A DNA stretch of 64,000 nt from UBA4742 sp963734965. Lineage in GTDB: Bacteria; Actinomycetota; Acidimicrobiia; Acidimicrobiales; Acidimicrobilacustridaceae. The position numbers were made by a program, and so were the translations under genes. The stretch is from the NCBI GenBank assembly GCA_963734965.1, contig CAVTJK010000004.1, positions 1,798,001 to 1,862,000 on the forward strand. The letters are read 5' to 3'. Below, piece by piece: positions 27,853-39,327 of the stretch. Within the stretch, counting starts at the first letter, position 1. The number at the start of each line of letters is the position of its first letter. Under the pieces are notes generated by a model. The model did no database searches. It was not told the DNA's origin and saw only the letters and a program-made list of their open reading frames with translations.

Positions 27853-28604
27853 TCAACCGAGACCGAGGACGCTGAGCAGGTCGCGGTAGTCGTCGATCAC
27901 GTGGTTGGCCTCGGGATGGTCCTCGGCATCGTCGGCCGGACCCGAGTCGTCGTTGGCCCCCCGGTAGCGCACGGCCGTCATCCCCATGGCCTGGGACCCG
28001 GCCACATCGGTGCGGCGCAGATCGCCGACATGGGCCGCTCGCTCGGGCGCCACGTCGCCGAGACCGGCCAGCGCGTGGCGGAAGATCTCGGGCGCCGGTT
28101 TGTAGTAGCCGACCTCATCCGAGAACGACCAGTGATGGAACAGGCGCAGCACGCCGTGGTCGGCGAGCCAGCCGCGCAGGACCGGTGACGGCGTCATCCC
28201 GACGTCGCAGATGATGCCGAGCTTGATCCCCCGATCGTGCAACTCGGACAGGGCACCGGCGACGTGGTCGGTGAGGTCCATGTGGAGGTCGGCCGCCGCG
28301 TTCTCGTAGGCGTCGATGGCGGCGGCGCGCTGGTCGGGATCGAGCTCGAGGTCGAGGAGGGTCAGCACATGGGCGCCGCCGTCGGTCGCCAGGAACTGCT
28401 GGTTGGCGCGCCAGTGGTCGGAGTAGACCGCGAACGTCTGGCGGAAGGCGTCATCGAGCACCACCGCCTCGACGGCGTGGCCGAAGCCCCCGAGCACGGC
28501 GATCAGCTTGGCCCGCCGGGCGTTCAGCGTCTCCTTGTCGTCAGTGCGGACGAGGGTGTTCCAGAAGTCGAAGGTGACGGCTTCGATGCCCGATGCCGGG
28601 GGGC

Positions 28605-28608
<4 letters not shown>
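27853..28608 (-). CDS. HAD-superfamily hydrolase
   Basis: Intact 251-residue haloacid dehalogenase-like phosphatase. Motif I is VTFDFWNTLV with the nucleophile Asp near residue 12. Motif II is LGIICDVGMTPSP, motif III is the Lys in VGYYKPAPEIF, and motif IV is AAHVGDLRRTDVAGSQAMGM. A helical cap lies between motifs I and II, as in subfamily I. It probably acts on a small phosphorylated metabolite. The ATG at 28608 overlaps the malic enzyme stop (ATGA), so it is translationally coupled to that gene, though no functional link is evident. Confidence 0.85.
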
Positions 28609-30023
<1,415 letters not shown>

Positions 30024-30032
30024 AGGTGCCCG

Positions 30033-30038
30033 ACGCTA
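30033..30038 (-). promoter_or_regulatory. -10 box of the malic enzyme gene (TAGCGT)
   Basis: TAGCGT on the minus strand ends 9 nt before the ATG at 30023; probably leaderless. Confidence 0.55.
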
Positions 30039-30108
30039 CCCGCGGCAACCGGACCGGCCCCAACCGAATCGAGGCCGAACATCCCGGCTCACACCTCGGT
30101 CCTCGGGC

Positions 30109-30666
30109 TCAGGCGCCCTCGTAGTCGAAGCCGAGATCGGGCGCCGTGACCAGGGCGTGGAAGCCGACCCCCTGGGCCTCGGCCATCGCCGCGCACGTCC
30201 CGCCGCGATCGACCAGCACCAGGATCATCACCGGATCGGCACCGAGCTCGCGCACGACCTGGGCCGCTTCGAGCGGCGACGTGCCCCGCGTGACCGCGTC
30301 CTCGGTGATCACGACCTTGTCCCCGGGTTCGAGCGCGCCGGCCAGGCGACCGGCGACCCCGTGGTCCTTGGCCTCCTTGCGGATGGTGAACGAGCGCAGA
30401 TCGCGACCCCGCGTGGCGGCCACCGCGGCGATGCCGTAGGCGACCGGATCGGCACCGACGGTCAGCCCCCCGACGGCGGCGATGTCGTCGGGCAGGGCGG
30501 CCAGGGCCAGATCGGCCATGAGCAGCAGACCGTCGCGCCGACAGGCCGTCTGCTTGGCGTCGATGAACCACGAGCTCTTCCGGCCCGACTTCAACGTGAA
30601 GTCCCCCGTGCGCACCGAGTGCTCGAGCAGGTGGCGAACCAACGCGTCCTTGGTCTGGGTGCTCAC
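30109..30666 (-). CDS. pyrE: Orotate phosphoribosyltransferase
   Basis: 185-residue type I phosphoribosyltransferase converting orotate and PRPP to OMP in pyrimidine synthesis. It has the OPRTase N-terminus FTLKSGRKSSWFIDAKQTA, the substrate loop RSFTIRKEAKDHGVAG, and the PRPP-binding motif KVVITEDAVTRGTSPLEAA near residues 119-137. The start is the GTG at 30666. A TAGCGT box at 30697-30702 gives a short leader of roughly 20-25 nt. It is a stand-alone pyrimidine gene next to the purine cluster and intact. Confidence 0.93.
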   Translation of the reverse strand: MSTQTKDALVRHLLEHSVRTGDFTLKSGRKSSWFIDAKQTACRRDGLLLMADLALAALPDDIAAVGGLTVGADPVAYGIAAVAATRGRDLRSFTIRKEAKDHGVAGRLAGALEPGDKVVITEDAVTRGTSPLEAAQVVRELGADPVMILVLVDRGGTCAAMAEAQGVGFHALVTAPDLGFDYEGA

Positions 30667-30696
30667 TTCGGGGTGCTTGCGTCGCTCACATCGCCG

Positions 30697-30702
30697 ACGC
30701 TA
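30697..30702 (-). promoter_or_regulatory. Probable -10 box of pyrE (TAGCGT)
   Basis: TAGCGT lies 30 nt upstream of the pyrE GTG, so unlike its neighbours pyrE would have a short leader. An ATG-TGA start-stop pair lies 5 nt after the box, possibly by chance. Confidence 0.4.
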
Positions 30703-30720
30703 CCCGGCCCGCCATCGCCT

Positions 30721-30766
30721 TTCGGCGGCGATTGAGGGCGCACCACGCCCTCAGGAGCCGCCAGAA
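30721..30766. repeat. Palindromic intergenic repeat, copy B
   Basis: TTCGGCGGC-GAT-TGAGGGCG, loop, CGCCCTCA-GGA-GCCGCCAGAA. It is nearly identical to copy A at 1506-1552 over both arms. It lies downstream of purM (minus strand) and upstream of pyrE, so it could end the purL-purF-purM transcript. Confidence 0.75.
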
Positions 30767-30792
30767 GCCGGGAGAGCCGGTGCTCGGGCGGG

Positions 30793-31830
30793 TCAGACGA
30801 GGTGGACGGTGCGGTCGCCGGACTGGATGGTGCCGATCACCGTGGCGCGCTGGCCGGCGGCGCGCAGGACATCCAGGGCCTTGTAGGCATCGCCCTCGGG
30901 GACCGCGGCCACCATCCCGATCCCGAGGTTGAACGTGCGCGCCATCTCGTCGTCGGTCACCTCGCCGAGGCGCTGGAGCTCACCGAAGATCCTCGGCGGC
31001 TCCCACGACGAGCGCAGCACCACGGCGTCGAGGCGGCCGGGGAGGACCCGGACCAGGTTGCCCGTGATCCCACCGCCGGTGATGTGAGCGATGGCGCGCA
31101 CGTCGACGGCGCGGAGCAGGGCGGCGATGGCCGGCGCGTAGATCACCGACGGCTCGAGCAGCTCGTCGGCGACGGAGTGGTGCGCGCCCGAATAGGCCGG
31201 GTCGTCGAGGGACAGCCCGGCCCGTTCGAGCAGGATGCGCCGGGCCAGCGAGTAGCCGTTCGAGCGCAGACCGGGAGAGGGCAGGCCGATGAGCACGTCG
31301 CCGGCGACGAGGTGCTCGCCGGTGATCAGGCGATCACGTTCGACCACGCCGACGGCGAAGCCGACCAGATCGAACTCGCCCGGCTCCATCGCTCCCGGGT
31401 GCTCGGCCATCTCGCCGCCGATGAGCGCGCACCCGGCCTGGCGGCAGCCCTCGGCCACGCCTTCCACGAGCTGAGAGATGTGCTCGGGGTCGAGCCGGCC
31501 CACGGCGATGTAGTCGAGGAAGAAGAGCGGCTCGGCACCCTGGCAGACGATGTCGTCGACGCACATGGCCACCAGGTCGACGCCGATGGTCTCGAACCGA
31601 CCGGTCGCCTGGGCGATGAGCGCCTTCGTGCCGACCCCGTCGGTCGACGAGACCAGCACCGGGCTGCGGTAGCGACCGGTGTCGAACCCGAACAGCCCGC
31701 CGAACCCGCCGATGTCACCGATGACCTCGGGGCGGAAGGTCGACCGCACCTTCTCCTTGATCCGTTCGACGGCCTCTTCGCCCGCGGTGATGTTGACGCC
31801 AGCGGCCTCGTAGGTCTCGCCCGTGGACAT
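30793..31830 (-). CDS. purM: Phosphoribosylformylglycinamidine cyclo-ligase (AIR synthetase)
   Basis: Intact 345-residue enzyme closing FGAM to AIR with ATP. The typical N-terminus TYEAAGVNITAGEEAVERIK, the ATP-site PVLVSSTDGVGTKALIAQATGR, the conserved GVDLVAMCVDDIVCQGAEPLFFLDY, and the C-terminal AHITGGGITGNLVRVLP and FNLGIGMVAAVP all match PurM. The ATG at 31830 overlaps the purF stop by one base (TGATG), so it is translated with purF. The 3' end is followed by palindrome B. Confidence 0.96.
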   Translation of the reverse strand: MSTGETYEAAGVNITAGEEAVERIKEKVRSTFRPEVIGDIGGFGGLFGFDTGRYRSPVLVSSTDGVGTKALIAQATGRFETIGVDLVAMCVDDIVCQGAEPLFFLDYIAVGRLDPEHISQLVEGVAEGCRQAGCALIGGEMAEHPGAMEPGEFDLVGFAVGVVERDRLITGEHLVAGDVLIGLPSPGLRSNGYSLARRILLERAGLSLDDPAYSGAHHSVADELLEPSVIYAPAIAALLRAVDVRAIAHITGGGITGNLVRVLPGRLDAVVLRSSWEPPRIFGELQRLGEVTDDEMARTFNLGIGMVAAVPEGDAYKALDVLRAAGQRATVIGTIQSGDRTVHLV

Positions 31831-33420
31831 CAGGACCGGGCGCGCCGAGCGTGGGCCGACGGCAGGCCGGCCTCGTCGTCGGTCAGCAGGGACAGACCGG
31901 GCAGCGGCGCCGCGACCGAAACCGGCTCGCCGGTCTCGAGCACGTCCTTGTGCAGGCTGACGGGGACCTCGACCGGATAGGTGCCGGTGAGGCAGGCATC
32001 GCAGAAGCCGGCACCGGTGGCGCCGGTGGCGGTGACCAGCCGATCGAGGGCGAGGTAGGCGAGGGTGTCGACGTTGAGGTAGTCGCGGATCTCCTCGACG
32101 CTCATGTTGGCGGCGATGAGCTCGCCCCGCTTGCCGGTGTCCATCCCGTAGTAGCAGGGCCACCGGTACGGCGGTGACGACAGGCGCAGGTGGACCTCGG
32201 CGGCGCCGGCCTCGCGCAGCATGCTCACGATGGCGCGACTCGTCGTGCCGCGCACGATCGAGTCGTCGAGCACGATCAGGCGCTGGCCGGCGATGTTGTC
32301 GCGCAGCGGGTTGAGCTTCATGCGCACGCCGAGGGCCCGCATCTCCTGGTTCGGAGCGATGAAGGTGCGGCCGATGTAGCGGTTCTTGACCAGCCCCTGG
32401 CCGTAGGGGATGCCGGTGCGCGCGGGCGTAGCCCTCGGCCGCGGGCAGGCCCGACTCCGGGACACCGATCACGAGATCGGCGTCGACGGGGGCCTGCTCG
32501 GCGAGCTGCTCGCCCATGCGCACGCGAGCGCGGTGCACGCTCTGGCCGTAGAGCGAGCTGTCGGGTCGGGCGAAGTACACGAACTCGAACAGGCAGAGCT
32601 TGGGGTCGACCTCGACCTCGGGGAAGGCCCGCACCGATCGGTAGCCCGACGCGTCGATGATGATCATCTCGCCGGGGTCGAGCTCGCGGACGAAGTGGGC
32701 GCCGACCACGTCGAGCGCTGGGCTCTCCGACGCCAGCACCCATCCGTTGTCGAGCTTGCCCAGGCACAGCGGACGAAACCCGTGCGGATCGCGGACACCG
32801 ACGATGTGGCCCTCGTCCATCAGCACGAACGAGAAGGCGCCCTCGAGCATGGGCAGCACCTCGAGCAGGGCGCGCTCCAGCGCTCGCCCGTCGGCGCTGG
32901 ACTCGGGACTGCGGCCCAGCTCGTGGGCCAGCAGCTCGGCGACGAGGTCGCTGTCGCTGGTGATGGCGCCGGGCAGCATGCCGACCACCTCGGCCAGCGC
33001 CTCGGTGTTGACCAGGTTGCCGTTGTGGCCGAGCGCGAAGGTGTGGGCACCGACGTCGCGATACACCGGCTGGGCGTTGCGCCAGTTGCTCGAGCCGGTG
33101 GTCGAGTAGCGGTTGTGGCCGATGGCCAGGTGACCCGTGAGCGCGGCCAGCGTGCGATCGTCGAAGGCGTTGGACACCAGGCCCATGTCCTTGACGACGG
33201 TGATGGTCTGTCCGTCGCTGACCGCCATGCCCGCCGACTCCTGACCCCGATGCTGCAGGGCGTAGAGCCCGAGGTAGGTCAGATGGGCGACCGGCTGACC
33301 CGGGGCGTACACGCCGAACACACCGCAGGCTTCCTTCGGCGTGTCGTCATCGGGGCCCGCCGGCTCGTCGTCGTCGAAGCCGGAGCGCGACCGATCCACA
33401 GCGCCGTCTGGGGGAGTCAC
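31830..33420 (-). CDS. purF: Amidophosphoribosyltransferase (one frameshift)
   Basis: First committed step of purine synthesis, PRPP and Gln to phosphoribosylamine. After an acidic leader, the Ntn nucleophile Cys is in KEACGVFGVYAPG; the glutaminase domain continues with LQHRGQESAGMAVSDG and IGHNRYSTTGSSNWRNAQP. The PRTase domain has the PRPP loop RLIVLDDSIVRGTTSRAIV. The nucleophile would be exposed by propeptide cleavage. The frame breaks once near 32425, repaired by one base. The start is the GTG at 33420, supported by TACACT 7 nt upstream, even though purL ends only 32 nt away. Confidence 0.94.
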
Positions 33421-33427
33421 GTGGCCA

Positions 33428-33433
33428 AGTGTA
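33428..33433 (-). promoter_or_regulatory. -10 box of leaderless purF (TACACT)
   Basis: TACACT on the minus strand ends 7 nt before the purF GTG, inside the 31-nt gap after purL. It suggests purF-purM can be transcribed separately from purL. Confidence 0.55.
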
Positions 33434-33451
33434 GTGGGACGCCGAGCGCGT

Positions 33452-35697
<2,246 letters not shown>

Positions 35698-35704
35698 GCC
35701 GGGC

Positions 35705-35710
35705 ACGCTA
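35705..35710 (-). promoter_or_regulatory. -10 box of leaderless purL (TAGCGT)
   Basis: TAGCGT on the minus strand ends 7 nt before the purL ATG. Confidence 0.55.
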
Positions 35711-35774
35711 CCCGAGCCGACCGATCGCGTCGACCGGGTCGGTCCACGACCGGATCGACGGCCGTCAAGTGCAC

Positions 35775-35796
35775 ATGTAATCGCAGTCGGTTACAT
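35775..35796. promoter_or_regulatory. 22-bp palindromic operator candidate
   Basis: ATGTAA-t-CG-cagt-CG-g-TTACAT: both the outer 6-bp arms and the inner CG pairs are symmetric. It lies about 20 bp upstream of a TATAAG box (35815-35820) and 44 bp before the ATG at 35840, in a strikingly AT-rich stretch (35765-35870). It is a probable transcription factor site, possibly autoregulatory. Confidence 0.6.
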
Positions 35797-35814
35797 AGGC
35801 TTGCAATTGTCTCA

Positions 35815-35820
35815 TATAAG
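35815..35820 (+). promoter_or_regulatory. -10 box TATAAG of the small basic-protein gene
   Basis: CATATAAG lies 20 nt before the ATG at 35840, giving a leader of about 12-14 nt. No clear -35; the position is occupied by the right arm of the palindrome. Confidence 0.45.
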
Positions 35821-35839
35821 TGTGATCCCATTTGTGCGT

Positions 35840-36265
35840 ATGCCTGCAATCGCAAACGCAAGAAGACCCCGATGTCCGACTGCCCACAAGGCCGCCCTGG
35901 CCGAGGGCCGGGCCCAGGGCCGGGCCGTGCGCAACTATCTCGAGGCGCTCGAGGCCCACAAGCCCAAGCGAGGTCGCAAGCGCACCCCGGATTCCATGAA
36001 CAAGCGCCTGGCCAAGATCGATGCCGAGTACGCGCGAGGCCGATCAGCTCAAGCGGCTGCAACTGGCCCAGGAGCGGCTCGATCTCCAGCGCGAGCTGAG
36101 CAGCTCCGAGCGACGCGGTCGATCTCAGCGCGCTCGCAGAAGGAGTTCGTCGAGGCCGCGGCCAAGGCCTACGGCGAGCGCAAGGGCATCACCTACGCGG
36201 CCTGGCGCGAGGTCGGCGTGCCCGACGCCGTCCTCAAGACGGCCGGCATCACCCGGGCGTCCTGA
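35840..36265 (+). CDS. Small basic coiled-coil protein of unknown function (frameshifted)
   Basis: About 140 residues, strongly basic at the N-terminus. HKAALAEGRAQGRAVRNYLEALEAHKPKRGRKRTPDSMNKRLAKIDAE contains an AT-hook-like KRGRKRTP and is followed by a Leu/Gln/Glu-rich coiled coil (QLKRLQLAQERLDLQRELSS) that becomes continuous after one base is removed near 36040; a second break near 36115 leads to the C-terminal FVEAAAKAYGERKGITYAAWREVGVP. The layout resembles small DNA-binding or nucleoid proteins; I do not recognise the family. The start is the ATG at 35840, or the ATG at 35872 with a one-base correction (MSDAHKAAL). It is the only plus-strand gene inside the purine block. Confidence 0.6.
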   Translation: MPAIANARRPRCPTAHKAALAEGRAQGRAVRNYLEALEAHKPKRGRKRTPDSMNKRLAKIDAEYARGRSAQAAATGPGAARSPARAEQLRATRSISARSQKEFVEAAAKAYGERKGITYAAWREVGVPDAVLKTAGITRAS

Positions 36266-36327
36266 GCCCAGAGCCGGTCGGCATCGCCCACGAGGGGCCA
36301 CCTGCGCCCGCCGGCGGATCGGCGGAT

Positions 36328-37002
36328 TCAGCCGACGGCGGACTTCAGCAGCGACTCGAGCAGCGGAACACCGTCGGTGCTGCCGAGCAGTTGGCTCGAC
36401 GCCCGCTCGGGGTGGGGCATCAGACCGACCACGTTGCGGCCCGGCCGAGCAGACCCCGGCGATGTCGTCGATCGATCCGTTCGGGTTGTCGATGTAGCGC
36501 AGCACGACCCGATCCTCGGCTCGCAGCTCGTCCAGCGTCGTCGGCGAGCAGGTGTAGTTGCCCTCGAAGTGATTGATGGGCAACTGGAGCACCTGGCCGA
36601 CGGGTGCCGCCGCGGTCAGCACCGAATCGGTCGACTCGACCCGCACGCCGACCGTGGCGCACAGGAACTTCAGGCCCCGGTTCTTCTGCAGCGCGCCCGG
36701 GCAGCAGACCGGCCTCGGTCAGCACCTGGAACCCGTTGCAGATGCCGACCACCGGCCCGCCGGCCTGCGGCGAACGTCGACCACCGCGCTCCATGACCGG
36801 CGAGAACCGGGCGATGGCGCCCGGACGCAGGTAGTCGCCGTGGGCGAAGCCGCCGGGCACGACGACCGCGTCGACCCCGTCCAGCGGTCGCGTCGCCGTG
36901 CCAGAGGATCTCGGCCTCGCCGCCGAGCTGGTCGATGGCCTCGACCACGTCCTGCTCGCAGTTCGAGCCGGGGAACAGGACCACGCCGACCCGGGCGCTC
37001 AC
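36328..37002 (-). CDS. purQ: FGAM synthase glutaminase subunit (frameshifted)
   Basis: Class I glutamine amidotransferase feeding ammonia to PurL. The N-terminus VGVVLFPGSNCEQDVVEAI is diagnostic; further fragments give MPGGFAHGDYLRPGAIARFSPVM, PVVGICNGFQVLTEAGLLPG with the nucleophile Cys in GICNGFQ, and VVGLMPHPERA with the catalytic His and Glu. Frame breaks near 36880, 36770, 36700 and 36445. Its GTG start overlaps the purS stop by four bases (GTGA). It is oriented with purC and purS, and separated from purL by the small basic-protein gene. Confidence 0.92.
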
Positions 37003-37272
37003 GCAGGCCGCCGCCCACCACGCTCGACCGACGTCGATCGGTCGACGTCCTCGATCACCGGGTTGGTCAGGAAGCGGTCGCACAGGTCCTCGACCTGGGC
37101 GCGGGCGGTGGCCTCGTCGGCGGCCTCGATCTCGAAGCGGATGCTCTTGCCGACCCGCACCTCGCCGATGCCCTCGAAGCCCAGCGTCGGCAGCGACCGC
37201 TCGATGGTGGAGCCCTGGGGATCGGCGATGCCCGGGACGCAGCTGCACGTCGACGTGCACCGCGAAGATCAT
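36999..37272 (-). CDS. purS: FGAM synthase small subunit PurS (one frameshift)
   Basis: About 90-residue subunit bridging PurL and PurQ. It reads MIFAVHVDVQLRPG, then after a break near 37243, DPQGSTIERSLPTLGF, GEVRVGKSIRFEIEA and LCDRFLTNPVIEDV, matching PurS throughout. ATG at 37272; the stop overlaps the purQ GTG. The written sequence also leaves purC and purS in one open frame, which I attribute to a base insertion in purC rather than a fusion. Confidence 0.88.
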
Positions 37273-37331
37273 GGCCCCATGCTCGCACACGCCGCCAGGC
37301 CGCTCAGCCGGTTCGACCCGACCGATCGAGC

Positions 37332-38229
37332 TCAGGCGCTGGCCGCCCGGCCAGTCGGCGAGATCGAGGCCGGTGATCCGCTCGTAGGCCTCGACGTAGC
37401 GGTCCCGGGTGGCCAGCACGACCTCGGCCGGCAGCGGCGGCGGCGGCGGCTGCTTGTTCCAGTCGAGCCCGTCGAGGTAGTCGCGCACCGGCTGCTTGTC
37501 GAACGACGGCGGCGTCGACCCCGGCTCCCACTCGTCGGCCGGCCAGAAGCGCGACGAGTCGGGGGTCAGCACCTCGTCGGCCACGACCAGCTCGCCGTCG
37601 ACCAGACCGAGCTCGAACTTGGTGTCGGCGATGATGATGCCCCGCTCGCCGGCCCACGTCGCGCCCCGGCGGTACAGCTCGAGGCAGACGTCGCGCGCCC
37701 TGGCCGCCAGATCCTCGCCGACCAGCTCGACGGCCTGCGTCGAAGGAGATGTTCTCGTCGTGGCCCTCGGCCGCCTTGGTCGACGGCGTGAACACCGGCT
37801 CGGGCAGCTGGCGAGGACTCGAGCAGGCCCTCGGGCAGGGGCGTGCCGTGCATGGTGCCGGTGGTCCGGTACTCCTTCCACGCCGAGCCGGTGAGGTAGC
37901 CCCGCACGATGCACTCGATGCGGCAGCATCTCGGCCCGGCGACACAGCATCGACCCGGCCCGGCCAGCTCGGGCTTCTGGGCGCCCGGCGGGCAGGTCGT
38001 CCAGGTCGGTCGAGATGAGGTGGCTGGGCGCCACGTCGGCCAGGTGCTCGAACCAGAAGGCCGACATGGCCGTGAGCACGCGGCCCTTGTCGGGGATCGG
38101 CTCGGTCATCACCACGTCGAACGCCGACATGCGGTCGGAGGTGACCAGCAGCAGCCGTCCCTCGCCGGCGTCGTAGATGTCGCGGACCTTGCCCGAATAG
38201 AGGTGGGGCAGATCGACCTCGACCGTCAC
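37332..38229 (-). CDS. purC: SAICAR synthetase (frameshifted)
   Basis: Phosphoribosylaminoimidazole-succinocarboxamide synthase joining CAIR and Asp. It begins VEVDLPHLYSGKVRDIYDAGEG and continues LLLVTSDRMSAFDVVMTEPIPDKG, the standard PurC ATP-site region; IIIADTKFELGLVDGELVVADEVLTPDSSRFWP contains the diagnostic metal/substrate motif. Breaks near 37990, 37925, 37815 and 37740 are one-base. The GTG at 38229 has a good AGAGGAG 5-10 nt upstream. Removing one G near 37347 gives a stop at 37332-37334 and a normal C-terminus (LADWPAASA). Confidence 0.92.
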
Positions 38230-38359
38230 GGCGCTCCTCTGGATCTGGATGGTGGCGCCATTCCATCAGCGGGGCGACGACTCCGCAATCGGCGCCGCCG
38301 GGCTCGCGTCCTTGTGGAGGAGGGCGGTCCCGTGGCGAGTCATCTCCGAGCCCCACTCG

Positions 38360-39304
38360 TCACCGGTGCGCCCTCCGATCGGTGAGCGACCTGGCGGCGT
38401 ACTTGACCCGAGCGCGGTAGCGGGTGGCCGTCGGCACCGGTCGGGCCTCGGTCAGCACCCGGGTCAGGAAGGCCGTCAGGGCGTTGCGGGTGTCGGCCAG
38501 CTGCTCGTTCATCCGCCCGGTCCGAAAGGGGTTGTGCCGGCGGTACTGCTCGTACAGAGCCGGATCCTCGTCCACTTCGAGCACCCGTTCGACCAGCTTG
38601 CTCAGGGTGGGATGGTCGTAGAACGAGATGAAGCACCGCGGGTCGACGTCCAGATCGATGCACGGGTTGCCCCAGTAGATGGGAACGGTGTCGGCCTGGA
38701 GCGCATCGATGATCTTCTCGCTCGTGTAGCCGGCGAGCTCGGTGCTCTCGAAGGCGATGGTGAACCGGTACTTCGACAGCACGCTCATCTTGGCGTCGTG
38801 CCAGCCCGCGTCGCTGCGACGACCCAGGCTCGGATCGTCGGTGTCGTGGTGCACGGAGCCCAGGCTGGCGACCCGGCGCCGTCGGTCGAGCATCGAGTAG
38901 AAGGCGTTGCGCATCGGGCACCGCCCGTTCGAGTAGATGAAGTTGCAGAAGTCGCGTCCGGCGGGATCGGGCGCCGGGTAGAGGGCGGCCTCGCCCTCGG
39001 CTCCGGTGTGACCCAGCGCGTGCACCAGCCCGGTCAGCATGCGGAGGTGGCGGTCCTGCTCGACGAGTCGCCAGTCGATCGTCCAGTCCGAAGCGGAGCG
39101 GCTCGTCCAGGGGTCGCCCGAGTAGAGCAGCTTGGCCCCTCGCGCCTTGAGGTGCTCGCGACCGAAGAGCGAGTGGACCACGAGATCGGCCTCGGCCACG
39201 TCGGGGGTCAGCTCGGCCGACGCCGGGAGGGCGGCGACCAAGGGGTCGGTCGCGGGATCGAAGCCCAGCCGCTGGTCGGTGAAGGCCACTCGCTTCGCGG
39301 TCAT
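38360..39304 (-). CDS. GT10-family fucosyltransferase-like glycosyltransferase
   Basis: Intact, about 314 residues. The C-terminal half carries the glycosyltransferase family 10 (alpha-1,3/1,4-fucosyltransferase) signature: KYRFTIAFEST, then GYTSEKIIDALQADTVPIYWGNP, followed by FISFYDHP. These residues form the GDP-fucose site in family members. There is no signal peptide or membrane helix, so it is probably cytoplasmic and modifies a nucleotide- or lipid-linked glycan precursor. ATG at 39304. It sits between purB and purC on the same strand, with 23 nt to purB, a position with no metabolic logic, so insertion or transfer is possible. Base composition is similar to its neighbours. Confidence 0.82.
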   Translation of the reverse strand: MTAKRVAFTDQRLGFDPATDPLVAALPASAELTPDVAEADLVVHSLFGREHLKARGAKLLYSGDPWTSRSASDWTIDWRLVEQDRHLRMLTGLVHALGHTGAEGEAALYPAPDPAGRDFCNFIYSNGRCPMRNAFYSMLDRRRRVASLGSVHHDTDDPSLGRRSDAGWHDAKMSVLSKYRFTIAFESTELAGYTSEKIIDALQADTVPIYWGNPCIDLDVDPRCFISFYDHPTLSKLVERVLEVDEDPALYEQYRRHNPFRTGRMNEQLADTRNALTAFLTRVLTEARPVPTATRYRARVKYAARSLTDRRAHR

Positions 39305-39327
39305 CCCGAGTGCCTACCCCGGCCCGC

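Noticed and set aside
35840..36265. Low-GC promoter as evidence of a prophage or integrative element
   Set aside because: No integrase, att duplication or phage gene is nearby, and the coding part has normal high GC.
36670..38229. In-frame purC-purS-purQ fusion
   Set aside because: Removing one G near 37347 gives purC a normal stop, and purS and purQ keep canonical starts and a GTGA overlap.
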